From Nitratifractor sp. (GTDB lineage: Bacteria; Campylobacterota; Campylobacteria; Campylobacterales; Sulfurovaceae): DNA of 5,652 nt. A program made the position numbers and the translations under genes. Positions 1 through 5,646 of this stretch are shown here, piece after piece. Numbering within the stretch: position 1 is the stretch's first letter; each line of letters opens with the position of its first letter. Location of the stretch: the NCBI GenBank assembly GCA_015490055.1, contig WFYP01000295.1, forward strand, positions 1-5,652, given 5' to 3'. The notes under the pieces were generated by a model. That model was not told the DNA's origin and did not search any database. It saw only the letters and a program-made list of their open reading frames with translations.

Positions 1-39
1 GCTTATACTCTACAAGAACTTAGCCAAGCAATGTTTTAA
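1..39 (+). CDS. 3' end of an upstream gene (partial, unidentified)
   Basis: Reading frame 1 is open from the left edge and encodes AYTLQELSQAMF before a TAA at 37-39. The reading is consistent with the last 12 codons of a + strand gene that starts outside the window, and the codons look like those of the neighbouring gene. The fragment is too short to assign a family. It lies 86 bp upstream of the asnB start on the same strand, so the two could share a transcript. It could also be a chance open frame, because 12 codons without a stop is weak evidence. Confidence 0.4.
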   Translation, partial: AYTLQELSQAMF

Positions 40-51
40 AACATATAACCC

Positions 52-77
52 GTAGGGGACGACCTGTGTGTCGTCCC
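52..77 (+). repeat. REP-like palindrome with GTAG head
   Basis: A GTAG tetranucleotide (52-55) is followed directly by a perfect 8-bp stem, GGGACGAC (56-63) and GTCGTCCC (70-77), with a 6-nt loop (64-69). The stem is strikingly G+C-rich against an AT-rich background. GTAG or GGAG followed by an imperfect or perfect hairpin is the known organisation of REP sequences mobilised by REP-associated tyrosine transposases (RAYT, TnpA_REP). No transposase gene is in the window and no second copy is visible here, so family membership is inferred from architecture only. There is no T-tract after the stem, which argues against an intrinsic terminator. It lies between the upstream gene end and asnB. Confidence 0.55.
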
Positions 78-125
78 GCAAATTCAAACGACCAATAAAA
101 TCCACAACTCCCAAAAAGGTAAATA

Positions 126-1913
126 ATGTGCTCAATCTTTGGAAGCATAGGTACTATTGATAATGCATTAGAAGCTTTTAATACGCTAGCTCATAGAGGT
201 GAAGATAGCTCTAAATATCTACAAACCGAGAATTATTTTTTTGGAACTCATCGCTTAAGTATAGAGAGTATTGGCAAAGAGCAGAACCAACCGTTGCAAA
301 GAGGTAATTTTATAGCACTATTTAATGGTGAAATTTATAACTATAAAGAGTTAATAGAGAAGTATAGTTTAGATGCAAATGATGAAATAGAGACTATTTT
401 AGAGCTTTTTAAAATTTATAAAACCAACTTTGTAGATAAACTTAGAGGAATGTTTGCTATTGCTATTTTTAATACAAAAAGCAAGGAACTTTGGTTATTT
501 CGCGACTTAATTGGCAAAAAACCTCTATACTATGCACAACATCAAAACCAATTCTACTTTGCAAGCGAAGCAAAAGCCTTGCACCATCTATTGGGCTTTA
601 ATTTAAATAGGCGAAATATTCATAACTTTTTAGGCTTTGGGGCAACCATTAGCCCAAACACGCTAGATAAAAATATCTTCAAACTTCCACCAGCTTCGAG
701 CCTATATTTTAATGGTAGCGAAACAAAAATAGAGTGCTACGAAGAGTTGCTTAGCCAAAAGGTAGAGTACAATACACTACAGCAAGCTAGCCAAGCTTTT
801 GAGCGTAATTTAAAAGATGCAGTAGCAATGCGAATTCCAAGTGGTGTTAAGTGGGGTGTGTTGCTAAGTGGTGGGCTAGACTCTTCGCTTGTATCGGCAT
901 TGGCATCTAAAAAAGTTAGCGAGCCAATAAATCTATTTAGCATTGGCTATGAGGGTTACGAAAAGTATGATGAACGCAAATATGCTAAAGAGGTTGCCAA
1001 GCATTTAGGGGCAAATTTTTATAGCTTCAACTTTACAAAAGCCGACTTCTTTAACACACTAGAAGAGATGCTAAACTTTATAGATGACCCAATAGGTGAC
1101 CCTGCACAAATTCCTCTCTATTTTTTGATTAAAAAAGCAAAAGAGCAAGGCGTTAAAGTACTATTAAGTGGCGATGGAAGCGATGAGCTATTTTTGGGCT
1201 ATAGAGTCTATAAAGAGTACTTAATGATGGAGCAAGTAGCCAATATGCCATATGCCAACTGGCTAAAAAATCATTTAAAGTCTAACTTTAGCCAAAACAA
1301 AGAGTGGGAGTGGTACAAACGAGCCCTAAACAAAGAGCCAATATTTAGAAGCACAGCTGAAATTTATACCGATAGACAGCTAAATATGTTGCTTAGACTA
1401 CAAGAGCGAGATGGTAAAAACTTTGAGTATCTGCAAGAGTACTACAACAAATTTAAAAGCAGTGGCAGAGATACTATAGATTGGTACAGTTATTGCGATA
1501 TCAAAGTAAATTTAGCTGAATACTTTTTAGTAAAGATAGATAGAGTAAGTATGGCATTAGGTATTGAAGTTAGAAGCCCATTTATAGATAAAGAGCTTGT
1601 GCAAACCGCCTTTAAAACCAATTCAAACATCCGCTTTAATCCAAACAATGTAAAAGAGGTAGTAAAAGTCGTAGCCAAAAACTACTTGCCGCAAAATACA
1701 ATTACACGAAAGAAAAAGGGCTTAAGCTACCCATTTATAGAGTGGATTTTAGAGGAGAATGGCATAGATACCATCTACGAAGCAAATGAGAAGTTTAACT
1801 TTTTAAAAACCGACCATTTAGACTTTTTAAGCTCAAAAGCCAAAAGTGGTAAGTTTAAACAGCATCTATTCCCACTATATATGTTATCTAAGTGGTTATT
1901 AAAAAATCTATAA
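126..1913 (+). CDS. asnB: Asparagine synthase (glutamine-hydrolysing), AsnB family
   Basis: The protein has 595 residues and resembles class B asparagine synthetases, which use glutamine and ATP to convert aspartate to asparagine. The initiator Met is followed by Cys2, the nucleophile of class II glutamine amidotransferases, which fixes the start at the ATG. An AAAAGG Shine-Dalgarno at 114-119 lies 6 nt upstream. The glutaminase domain (about 2-200) contains HRGED (23-27), RLSI (43-46), QPL (55-57), NGEIYN (67-72) and RDLIGKKPLYY (126-136). The synthetase domain (about 220-590) has the PP-loop SGGLDSS (248-254), SGDGSDELFLGY (348-359), KIDRVSMALGIEVRSPFID (470-488) and KKKGLSYPFIEW (529-540). 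All main catalytic elements are present, so it looks active and full length (E. coli AsnB has about 554 residues). Relatives in surface-polysaccharide clusters amidate sugars or other acids, so asparagine synthesis is likely but not certain. The 3' end overlaps the convergent oxidoreductase gene by 6 bp. Confidence 0.93.
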   Translation: MCSIFGSIGTIDNALEAFNTLAHRGEDSSKYLQTENYFFGTHRLSIESIGKEQNQPLQRGNFIALFNGEIYNYKELIEKYSLDANDEIETILELFKIYKTNFVDKLRGMFAIAIFNTKSKELWLFRDLIGKKPLYYAQHQNQFYFASEAKALHHLLGFNLNRRNIHNFLGFGATISPNTLDKNIFKLPPASSLYFNGSETKIECYEELLSQKVEYNTLQQASQAFERNLKDAVAMRIPSGVKWGVLLSGGLDSSLVSALASKKVSEPINLFSIGYEGYEKYDERKYAKEVAKHLGANFYSFNFTKADFFNTLEEMLNFIDDPIGDPAQIPLYFLIKKAKEQGVKVLLSGDGSDELFLGYRVYKEYLMMEQVANMPYANWLKNHLKSNFSQNKEWEWYKRALNKEPIFRSTAEIYTDRQLNMLLRLQERDGKNFEYLQEYYNKFKSSGRDTIDWYSYCDIKVNLAEYFLVKIDRVSMALGIEVRSPFIDKELVQTAFKTNSNIRFNPNNVKEVVKVVAKNYLPQNTITRKKKGLSYPFIEWILEENGIDTIYEANEKFNFLKTDHLDFLSSKAKSGKFKQHLFPLYMLSKWLLKNL

Positions 1914-3323
1914 CTGCATAGGATTAACAACATCAGCAAGCTCTTTTGGGTAGCCTCTTGTTTTGGCTATGGCTTCAGATAAACTTTTTAACTCGCTCTC
2001 TTTTAAGTTGTTTAAGTGTGTTAAATTTTGAGTAAAATCTTTATTGGTTAATTTTAGCTTCTTTAACTCTTTGGCTATCTCTTTTGCCATGGTTGTGGCG
2101 GATGATACTTTAACAATTTCACATCTTGCGTAATTTTTAACAAACTCTACCTCTGCACCTCTTAAGCTAATGTTACAGCCTGGAATTTGTTGTGCACCAT
2201 ATAGTGGCTTAAATGCCCTTTGTGCCTCTTGTGAAAATTTTGGTATAAAAAAGCCCATATGCGTTATGGCTTGTTTTGTTCTAAGTTCTAATTCACTTTG
2301 ACTCCAGCCATACTCTATTTTTTCTAAAAAGCTATCTTCTAACTTTGGTTGTGCACTCTTTGGCGTAGCTTTTGCCAAACCATTTTTATAAAGTGTAATA
2401 TCTTTACTCATTCCATGTAACTGAAAATAGTTAGATGGATATGGTGTAAATTGTGCCATTCCCTCTTTGCTTCCTCTCTCGCCGTGAAATATGATTTCTG
2501 GAAACTTAATACCACACTCCCAATTTGTTATATAAGCAGCTTTAAACTCTACCATTCTATCTTTGTGCAAACCTAACATATCATCTATATACCCACTCTT
2601 AAAGCCAGCTGCATTTATTAGAAAGTCAAACTCTTGGCTATCTATTTTATTATTTTTTAAGTAGTTAATAGTGTATTTGCCACTCTCTTTTTTAATATAT
2701 TTAACTTCTGTATTTAAATTTAAATCTATAGTATCAATGCTATTCAATGTTAATTCTGCCCCAGCCGATAGTTTAAACATATTTAAACCATACTCTTGAA
2801 CAACAATTACAGGAAATTGTAGAATATCTAAATTGGTATATTTTGCAAATGGAATTAGCCACTCACCTGTACTACTTGGTTGCTCTTTTGGCTCATTTTT
2901 TGACAACTCTTCTAGCTCTTGCCTTGAGTATAGGCTGTAGTAATCTTCCCAATCTCCCAAAATATTATTTGCACTACTGCTCTCTATCAGTTTTTTGTAC
3001 TCTAATTGTAGCATCTTAAGTGTTGGTATAAAATCTTGAACATCTTTGCTAAAGCGTTTGGGATAGGCAATAACAGTAGGTCGTTTATCTACACAAAATG
3101 GATAGTATTGTGCAAACTCTATAGACTCTTTTAGTAGTTGAACTCTCTCTTTATCTGTAATATCAGGGTATAGGTTACCACCTGCGTGTAAATGGCAAAA
3201 TGGAGGACCACCAACAAGGCTATCTTTTGCTTCAAAAAGTGTTATGTCTATATCTAATTGGCTAAGAATTAAGGCAGAGCTAACACCAGCTACTCCACCA
3301 CCAATAATTGCTACCCTAGCCAT
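1908..3323 (-). CDS. FAD-dependent oxidoreductase, DAO-like, substrate unknown
   Basis: This 471-residue protein opens with a classic Rossmann dinucleotide-binding fold. VAIIGGGVAGVSSA (4-17) carries GxGxxG at Gly8, Gly10 and Gly13, and LFE ends with Glu31, the acidic residue expected to bind the adenosine ribose of FAD. LINAAG (235-240) resembles the second FAD-contacting strand of D-amino-acid-oxidase-like flavoproteins. A distinctive GGPPFCHLHAGGNLYP stretch (38-53) follows the first motif. The segment ending GAEVEF (389-394) may form the C-terminal flavin-contacting region. There is no signal peptide or membrane segment, so it is probably cytosolic or peripheral. The ATG (3321-3323) has an AAGG 7 nt upstream inside the preceding hydrolase gene and overlaps that gene by 8 bp, so translational coupling is likely. 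The substrate cannot be read from sequence. An amine, amino acid or hydroxy acid oxidase/dehydrogenase is possible, and a desaturase-like flavoenzyme is an alternative. Confidence 0.75.
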   Translation of the reverse strand: MARVAIIGGGVAGVSSALILSQLDIDITLFEAKDSLVGGPPFCHLHAGGNLYPDITDKERVQLLKESIEFAQYYPFCVDKRPTVIAYPKRFSKDVQDFIPTLKMLQLEYKKLIESSSANNILGDWEDYYSLYSRQELEELSKNEPKEQPSSTGEWLIPFAKYTNLDILQFPVIVVQEYGLNMFKLSAGAELTLNSIDTIDLNLNTEVKYIKKESGKYTINYLKNNKIDSQEFDFLINAAGFKSGYIDDMLGLHKDRMVEFKAAYITNWECGIKFPEIIFHGERGSKEGMAQFTPYPSNYFQLHGMSKDITLYKNGLAKATPKSAQPKLEDSFLEKIEYGWSQSELELRTKQAITHMGFFIPKFSQEAQRAFKPLYGAQQIPGCNISLRGAEVEFVKNYARCEIVKVSSATTMAKEIAKELKKLKLTNKDFTQNLTHLNNLKESELKSLSEAIAKTRGYPKELADVVNPMQL

Positions 3324-3990
3324 TTAATAGCCTTGGAATTTTAGCTAAATCATCTACTATTACAGTTGGGTTTAATGCTTTAATATCTTCGTTGCTATAG
3401 CCATAACTAACAGCTATTGTATCGATATTGGCAGATTTAGCAGCCAATATATCATTGCTAGAGTCACCAACCATTACTGTATTGTCTGATTCAATACCAA
3501 AGTGTCTGCAACTTGCTATAAGCATATCTGGTGCTGGCTTTTTTGCTATCTTTTCGCTTGCTCCTAAGATATAATCAAAATAGCTATCTATTTTAAGATT
3601 TTCTAATATTGGGCTGACAAATTGATGTGGTTTATTTGTTACTAATGCTATTTTGTATCTGTTTTTTAACTCTGCTAGAGTCTCTTTTGTATTTGGAAAA
3701 AGTGTATTCTTAGCATTCAAATTTTGGCTATAATAGCTTAAAAATATACTATGTGCATTTTTAAACTCTTGCTCATCAATTTCAATACTATCTATATCTA
3801 CACTATTTGCTAAAACTCTTTTTATAAGCATTTCGGAGCCTCTGCCAATATAATCTTTAACTCTATCTAAACTTATCGGTTTTTTATTTAACTCTTTTAG
3901 CATTAGATTTATTGCATAGGCAATACTTGGTAGAGAGTCTATTAATGTACCATCCATATCGAAGATGATTAACTCTTTATTTTTAAACAT
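3316..3990 (-). CDS. gph: Phosphoglycolate phosphatase-like HAD hydrolase
   Basis: This is a haloacid dehalogenase superfamily phosphatase of 224 residues from the ATG at 3990, close to the usual Gph length. Motif I is DMDGT (11-15), with Asp11 as nucleophile and Asp13 as acid/base. Motif II is the Thr in VTNKP (Thr118). Motif III is Lys151 in KKPAP. Motif IV is GDSSND (175-180), with Asp176 and Asp180 binding Mg2+. Residues about 17-90 form the helical C1 cap, and IGRGSEMLIKR (48-58) resembles the IG-G---L signature of Gph proteins. Known family members convert 2-phosphoglycolate to glycolate, which clears a by-product of oxygenation or of oxidative DNA-end repair. Other small phosphorylated substrates, or pyrophosphate, are possible. 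A GTG at 4044 in the same frame would add 18 residues, but the ATG is preferred because of its strong Shine-Dalgarno. It is first in a pair with the downstream oxidoreductase gene, overlapping it by 8 bp. Confidence 0.85.
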   Translation of the reverse strand: MFKNKELIIFDMDGTLIDSLPSIAYAINLMLKELNKKPISLDRVKDYIGRGSEMLIKRVLANSVDIDSIEIDEQEFKNAHSIFLSYYSQNLNAKNTLFPNTKETLAELKNRYKIALVTNKPHQFVSPILENLKIDSYFDYILGASEKIAKKPAPDMLIASCRHFGIESDNTVMVGDSSNDILAAKSANIDTIAVSYGYSNEDIKALNPTVIVDDLAKIPRLLNG

Positions 3991-3998
3991 ATTAAGTG

Positions 3999-4003
3999 CC
4001 TCC
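3999..4003 (-). promoter_or_regulatory. Strong Shine-Dalgarno that sets the gph start
   Basis: The minus strand reads GGAGG here, with 8 nt to the ATG at 3990-3988. It is the best ribosome-binding site in the window. It supports translation from 3990 rather than from the upstream in-frame GTG at 4044, which lies in the loop of a hairpin. Confidence 0.8.
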
Positions 4004-4026
4004 AGCCAATTAAACTCTACTAATGA

Positions 4027-4062
4027 CAATGTATAAAGCTTCACCTAAAGCTTTATACATTG
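4027..4062 (-). repeat. Perfect 15-bp inverted repeat in the gph leader
   Basis: The left arm (4027-4041) and right arm (4048-4062) are exact reverse complements over 15 bp with a 6-nt loop (4042-4047). Each arm contains an AAGCTT palindrome near the loop. The stem lies 23 nt upstream of the gph Shine-Dalgarno and probably within its 5' untranslated leader. Neither strand has a T-tract immediately after the stem, so it does not look like a standard intrinsic terminator. It could be an RNA stability or regulatory hairpin, a dyad operator, or a small repeat element. Function is not readable from sequence. Confidence 0.75.
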
Positions 4063-4244
4063 CCTTTGGTAAGTTTTTAAACCATCATCTTTTGCACTTT
4101 TATATTTTGAATTACAATAAAGTAGTCCTACAATATAAAAATACAAAATCTAATGGCTTAAAAACTTATCATTAGCAGGATTTAGTTGGCTAGTGGCACT
4201 TCTACTCCACTATTAAAATTGGACTATTTTTATCGTATTGAAGC

Positions 4245-4273
4245 TTAAAAGAAGTTTATTTTTCTGATATAAT
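4245..4273 (+). promoter_or_regulatory. Promoter-like TGN-TATAAT pointing antisense into the transpeptidase gene
   Basis: A perfect TATAAT (4268-4273) is preceded by TGA (4265-4267), an extended -10 element, with a T-rich upstream stretch typical of Campylobacterota promoters. A poor -35 match, TTAAAA (4245-4250), sits 17 nt upstream. A start site would fall near 4280. The only thing downstream on this strand is the 3' end of the minus-strand transpeptidase gene, so any product would be an antisense RNA. It may also be a chance match in AT-rich DNA. Confidence 0.4.
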
Positions 4274-4297
4274 GGTAGTAAATTTTAATCTACTACC
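4274..4297 (-). repeat. 7-bp inverted repeat spanning the transpeptidase stop codon
   Basis: GGTAGTA (4274-4280) and TACTACC (4291-4297) form a perfect 7-bp stem with a 10-nt loop that contains the TAA stop (4285-4287) of the minus-strand gene. It could protect or end the transcript, but no T-tract follows on the minus strand, so it is a poor match to an intrinsic terminator. A further TACTACC copy lies at 4305-4311 inside the gene. Confidence 0.4.
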
Positions 4298-5307
4298 TTA
4301 ACAATACTACCTCTTTTAAGTTTTGAGAATAGTATATTGGATACATTTTTAGGTAGTCTAATGCATCCATTTGAGCCTGGGTATCTTTTTACATGGCTAC
4401 TTGCGTGCAATCCAATTCCTCCACTTGTAAGACGCATCCAGTTGTATAGTGGGGCACCTACAACTTTTACACCCTTCCATGAGCCTCTATATTTTCTTCT
4501 ATCGCCGTGGTAAATTCTTTTACCGTGTCTATATATATCTACAAAAATAGTTGAGCGTTTAGCCGCTATTTTTTCCATTATTCTAAATGTACCATATGGA
4601 GTATGCTTATCTCTATATGTTCTTGTATTTGGCTCTAATTTATGCTTTGCACCAGTAGTACAAGGTGCTGATAGTGCAACTTTTCCATTTACAAGTAGTT
4701 TTACTCTCTGTTCACTTACATCCACTTTTAAAAGAGTTTTAGCTCTTTTTGCCTTGCTTAAAAGTTTACTATCTTTATATACGGCAAAGCTTCTTCTTAA
4801 ATTAACAGACCTTCTAAAGGCTTCGTAAGAGTTTATTTTTTGTATTTTTTTAGTTTTAGATAATTTTTTGCTTGGAGTTTTAATACTTTTAGTAGTATCT
4901 GTTTTATTATTACTCTTTTTTGTAATACTATTTTTCTTAATTTCACTTTTGTTATTTAAAGAACTTTTAATATTTTTTAACTCATTAATTTGAGCTATCT
5001 CTTTTTTTAACTCTTTATCTAGTGTAATTTTTGTCATTTGACCAACATATCCAGTTGCTGGAATTTTGTGCTCTTTTTGAAAATTTACTACTGCTTCTTT
5101 AGTCTTTTGGTTCCATTGTCCATTAACAGTAAGTTCGCTTTTATTACTAATATTTAAAAATTTTTGGACTAATATTATCTCTTGTTTTATATTAGGACAT
5201 TTTTGTGTTTTTGATATATCGCAGATATCATGAATCTTTGTAAAACTTGATGCTTGTGCAACTGTTAAAAGAATTGCTGAAGAAGTAATTACTTTTAAAA
5301 ATCCCAT
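4285..5307 (-). CDS. Secreted L,D-transpeptidase (YkuD) with peptidoglycan-binding domain
   Basis: The 340-residue protein starts with a Sec signal peptide (about 1-19, Lys5, hydrophobic core 6-16, AQA cleavage motif at 17-19), so it should act in the periplasm. Residues about 41-97 are a PG_binding_1 domain (VNGQWNQKTKEAVVNFQ at 61-77, then ATGYVGQMT at 84-92). A linker of about 60 residues (99-160) is roughly 30% Lys with many Ser, Thr and Asn, and is probably disordered. Residues about 190-339 form the YkuD catalytic domain, with TPYGTF (236-241), GIGLHASSH (297-305, candidate catalytic His301) and GSNGCIRLP (311-319, nucleophile Cys315). Such enzymes make 3-3 crosslinks or attach partners to meso-diaminopimelate of peptidoglycan. 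The usual His before the GC of the motif is Asn here. The order differs from Csd6/Pgp2-type cell-shape enzymes, in which YkuD is followed by an NTF2-like domain. An AAGG Shine-Dalgarno lies 7 nt before the ATG. Whether it is a transpeptidase or a carboxypeptidase is not proven. Confidence 0.9.
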   Translation of the reverse strand: MGFLKVITSSAILLTVAQASSFTKIHDICDISKTQKCPNIKQEIILVQKFLNISNKSELTVNGQWNQKTKEAVVNFQKEHKIPATGYVGQMTKITLDKELKKEIAQINELKNIKSSLNNKSEIKKNSITKKSNNKTDTTKSIKTPSKKLSKTKKIQKINSYEAFRRSVNLRRSFAVYKDSKLLSKAKRAKTLLKVDVSEQRVKLLVNGKVALSAPCTTGAKHKLEPNTRTYRDKHTPYGTFRIMEKIAAKRSTIFVDIYRHGKRIYHGDRRKYRGSWKGVKVVGAPLYNWMRLTSGGIGLHASSHVKRYPGSNGCIRLPKNVSNILFSKLKRGSIVKVVD

Positions 5308-5338
5308 TTTACCGCCTTTTTTATTTGATATATAAAAT

Positions 5339-5347
5339 ATTCTAGCA
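5339..5347 (-). promoter_or_regulatory. Candidate extended -10 promoter of the L,D-transpeptidase gene
   Basis: The minus strand reads TGC followed by TAGAAT (-10 at 5344-5339), one mismatch from TATAAT with an extended TGN element. An A-run lies just upstream (5351-5357 on the minus strand), and there is no clear -35, as is common in Campylobacterota. The predicted start near 5332 gives a leader of about 25 nt containing the AAGG ribosome-binding site. Confidence 0.5.
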
Positions 5348-5372
5348 GATTTTTTTTAACTTTATGACAGAT

Positions 5373-5442
5373 ATTAAAGAATATAAGGAATAAATATCGA
5401 TTATTAATAGATTATTAATGCCAACTTAAGTAATTCTTTAAT
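5373..5442. repeat. 11-bp-period direct repeat nested in a 10-bp inverted repeat
   Basis: GATTATTAAT occurs twice at an exact 11-bp period (5399-5408 and 5410-5419). The pair is flanked by a perfect inverted repeat, ATTAAAGAAT (5373-5382) and ATTCTTTAAT (5433-5442). The direct repeats lie about 55-76 bp upstream of the candidate transpeptidase -10. Direct repeats one helical turn apart are typical binding sites of OmpR/PhoB-type response regulators, which makes this a candidate operator. AT-rich DNA produces such repeats by chance, so confidence is limited. Confidence 0.35.
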
Positions 5443-5492
5443 TGAGATAAATCTATAAATCATAAAATAGTCCATAAAATGAGCTAACTTAA

Positions 5493-5529
5493 ATAGAAAA
5501 CATGGGTAATTAATACCCGTATTTTCTAT
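5493..5529. terminator. Bidirectional terminator-like hairpin
   Basis: GGGTA (5504-5508) pairs with TACCC (5514-5518) around a 5-nt loop. The stem continues outward through one G-T wobble and one mismatch into AAAA/TTTT tracts, to position 5493 on the left and 5529 on the right. That gives 14 Watson-Crick pairs over 16 positions. An A-tract, a G+C-rich stem and a T-tract on both strands is the shape of a bidirectional intrinsic terminator. No gene ends beside it in the window: the transpeptidase runs away from it, and nothing coding is visible to its right. It may end a transcript entering from outside the window or an unannotated small RNA. Confidence 0.5.
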
Positions 5530-5617
5530 ACCTTTATACTATTGTATCTTTAATACACAATAATATTATTTTTAGTTATAAATTAATTAACTTTATCTAA
5601 TATATAATTTTAAATAT

Positions 5618-5646
5618 TTGAAAATAATATACTTAGTGTGTACAAT
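5618..5646 (+). promoter_or_regulatory. Sigma70-like promoter pointing out of the window
   Basis: TTGAAA (5618-5623) and TACAAT (5641-5646) are separated by exactly 17 nt, a good sigma70 match. Transcription would begin at about the right edge. This suggests a + strand gene just beyond the window, divergent from the transpeptidase gene. Confidence 0.5.

Larger units (their letters stand above)
3991..4284. other. Intergenic region between gph and the L,D-transpeptidase gene
   Basis: These 294 bp separate two minus-strand genes. They hold the gph Shine-Dalgarno, the 15-bp inverted repeat, a + strand promoter-like sequence near the transpeptidase end, and a weaker inverted repeat TAGTGG/CCACTA (4191-4196 and 4207-4212, 10-nt loop). 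A minus-strand TATAAA (4099-4104) is a possible -10 for gph, without a recognisable -35. No tRNA, small RNA signature or credible small ORF was seen. The gap and the structures suggest that gph and the oxidoreductase are transcribed separately from the transpeptidase. Confidence 0.6.

Noticed and set aside
52..79. G+C-rich hairpin as intrinsic terminator of the upstream gene
   Set aside because: No T-tract follows the stem on either strand, and the GTAG head fits a REP element better.
737..943. Open frame of 68 codons on the minus strand
   Set aside because: It lies wholly antisense to the well-supported asnB gene and shows no recognisable protein motif.
1490..1678. Open frame of 62 codons on the minus strand
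   Set aside because: It is antisense to the most conserved C-terminal part of asnB and is a shadow of that coding frame.
4027..4062. 15-bp hairpin as terminator of the L,D-transpeptidase transcript
   Set aside because: The minus-strand sequence after the stem is TCATTAGTAG, not a T-run, and the stem is AT-rich. Termination here is possible but not supported.
4099..4104. TATAAA on the minus strand as the gph promoter
   Set aside because: No -35 or extended -10 accompanies it and similar hexamers are common in this AT-rich gap, so it is only mentioned in the description of the region.
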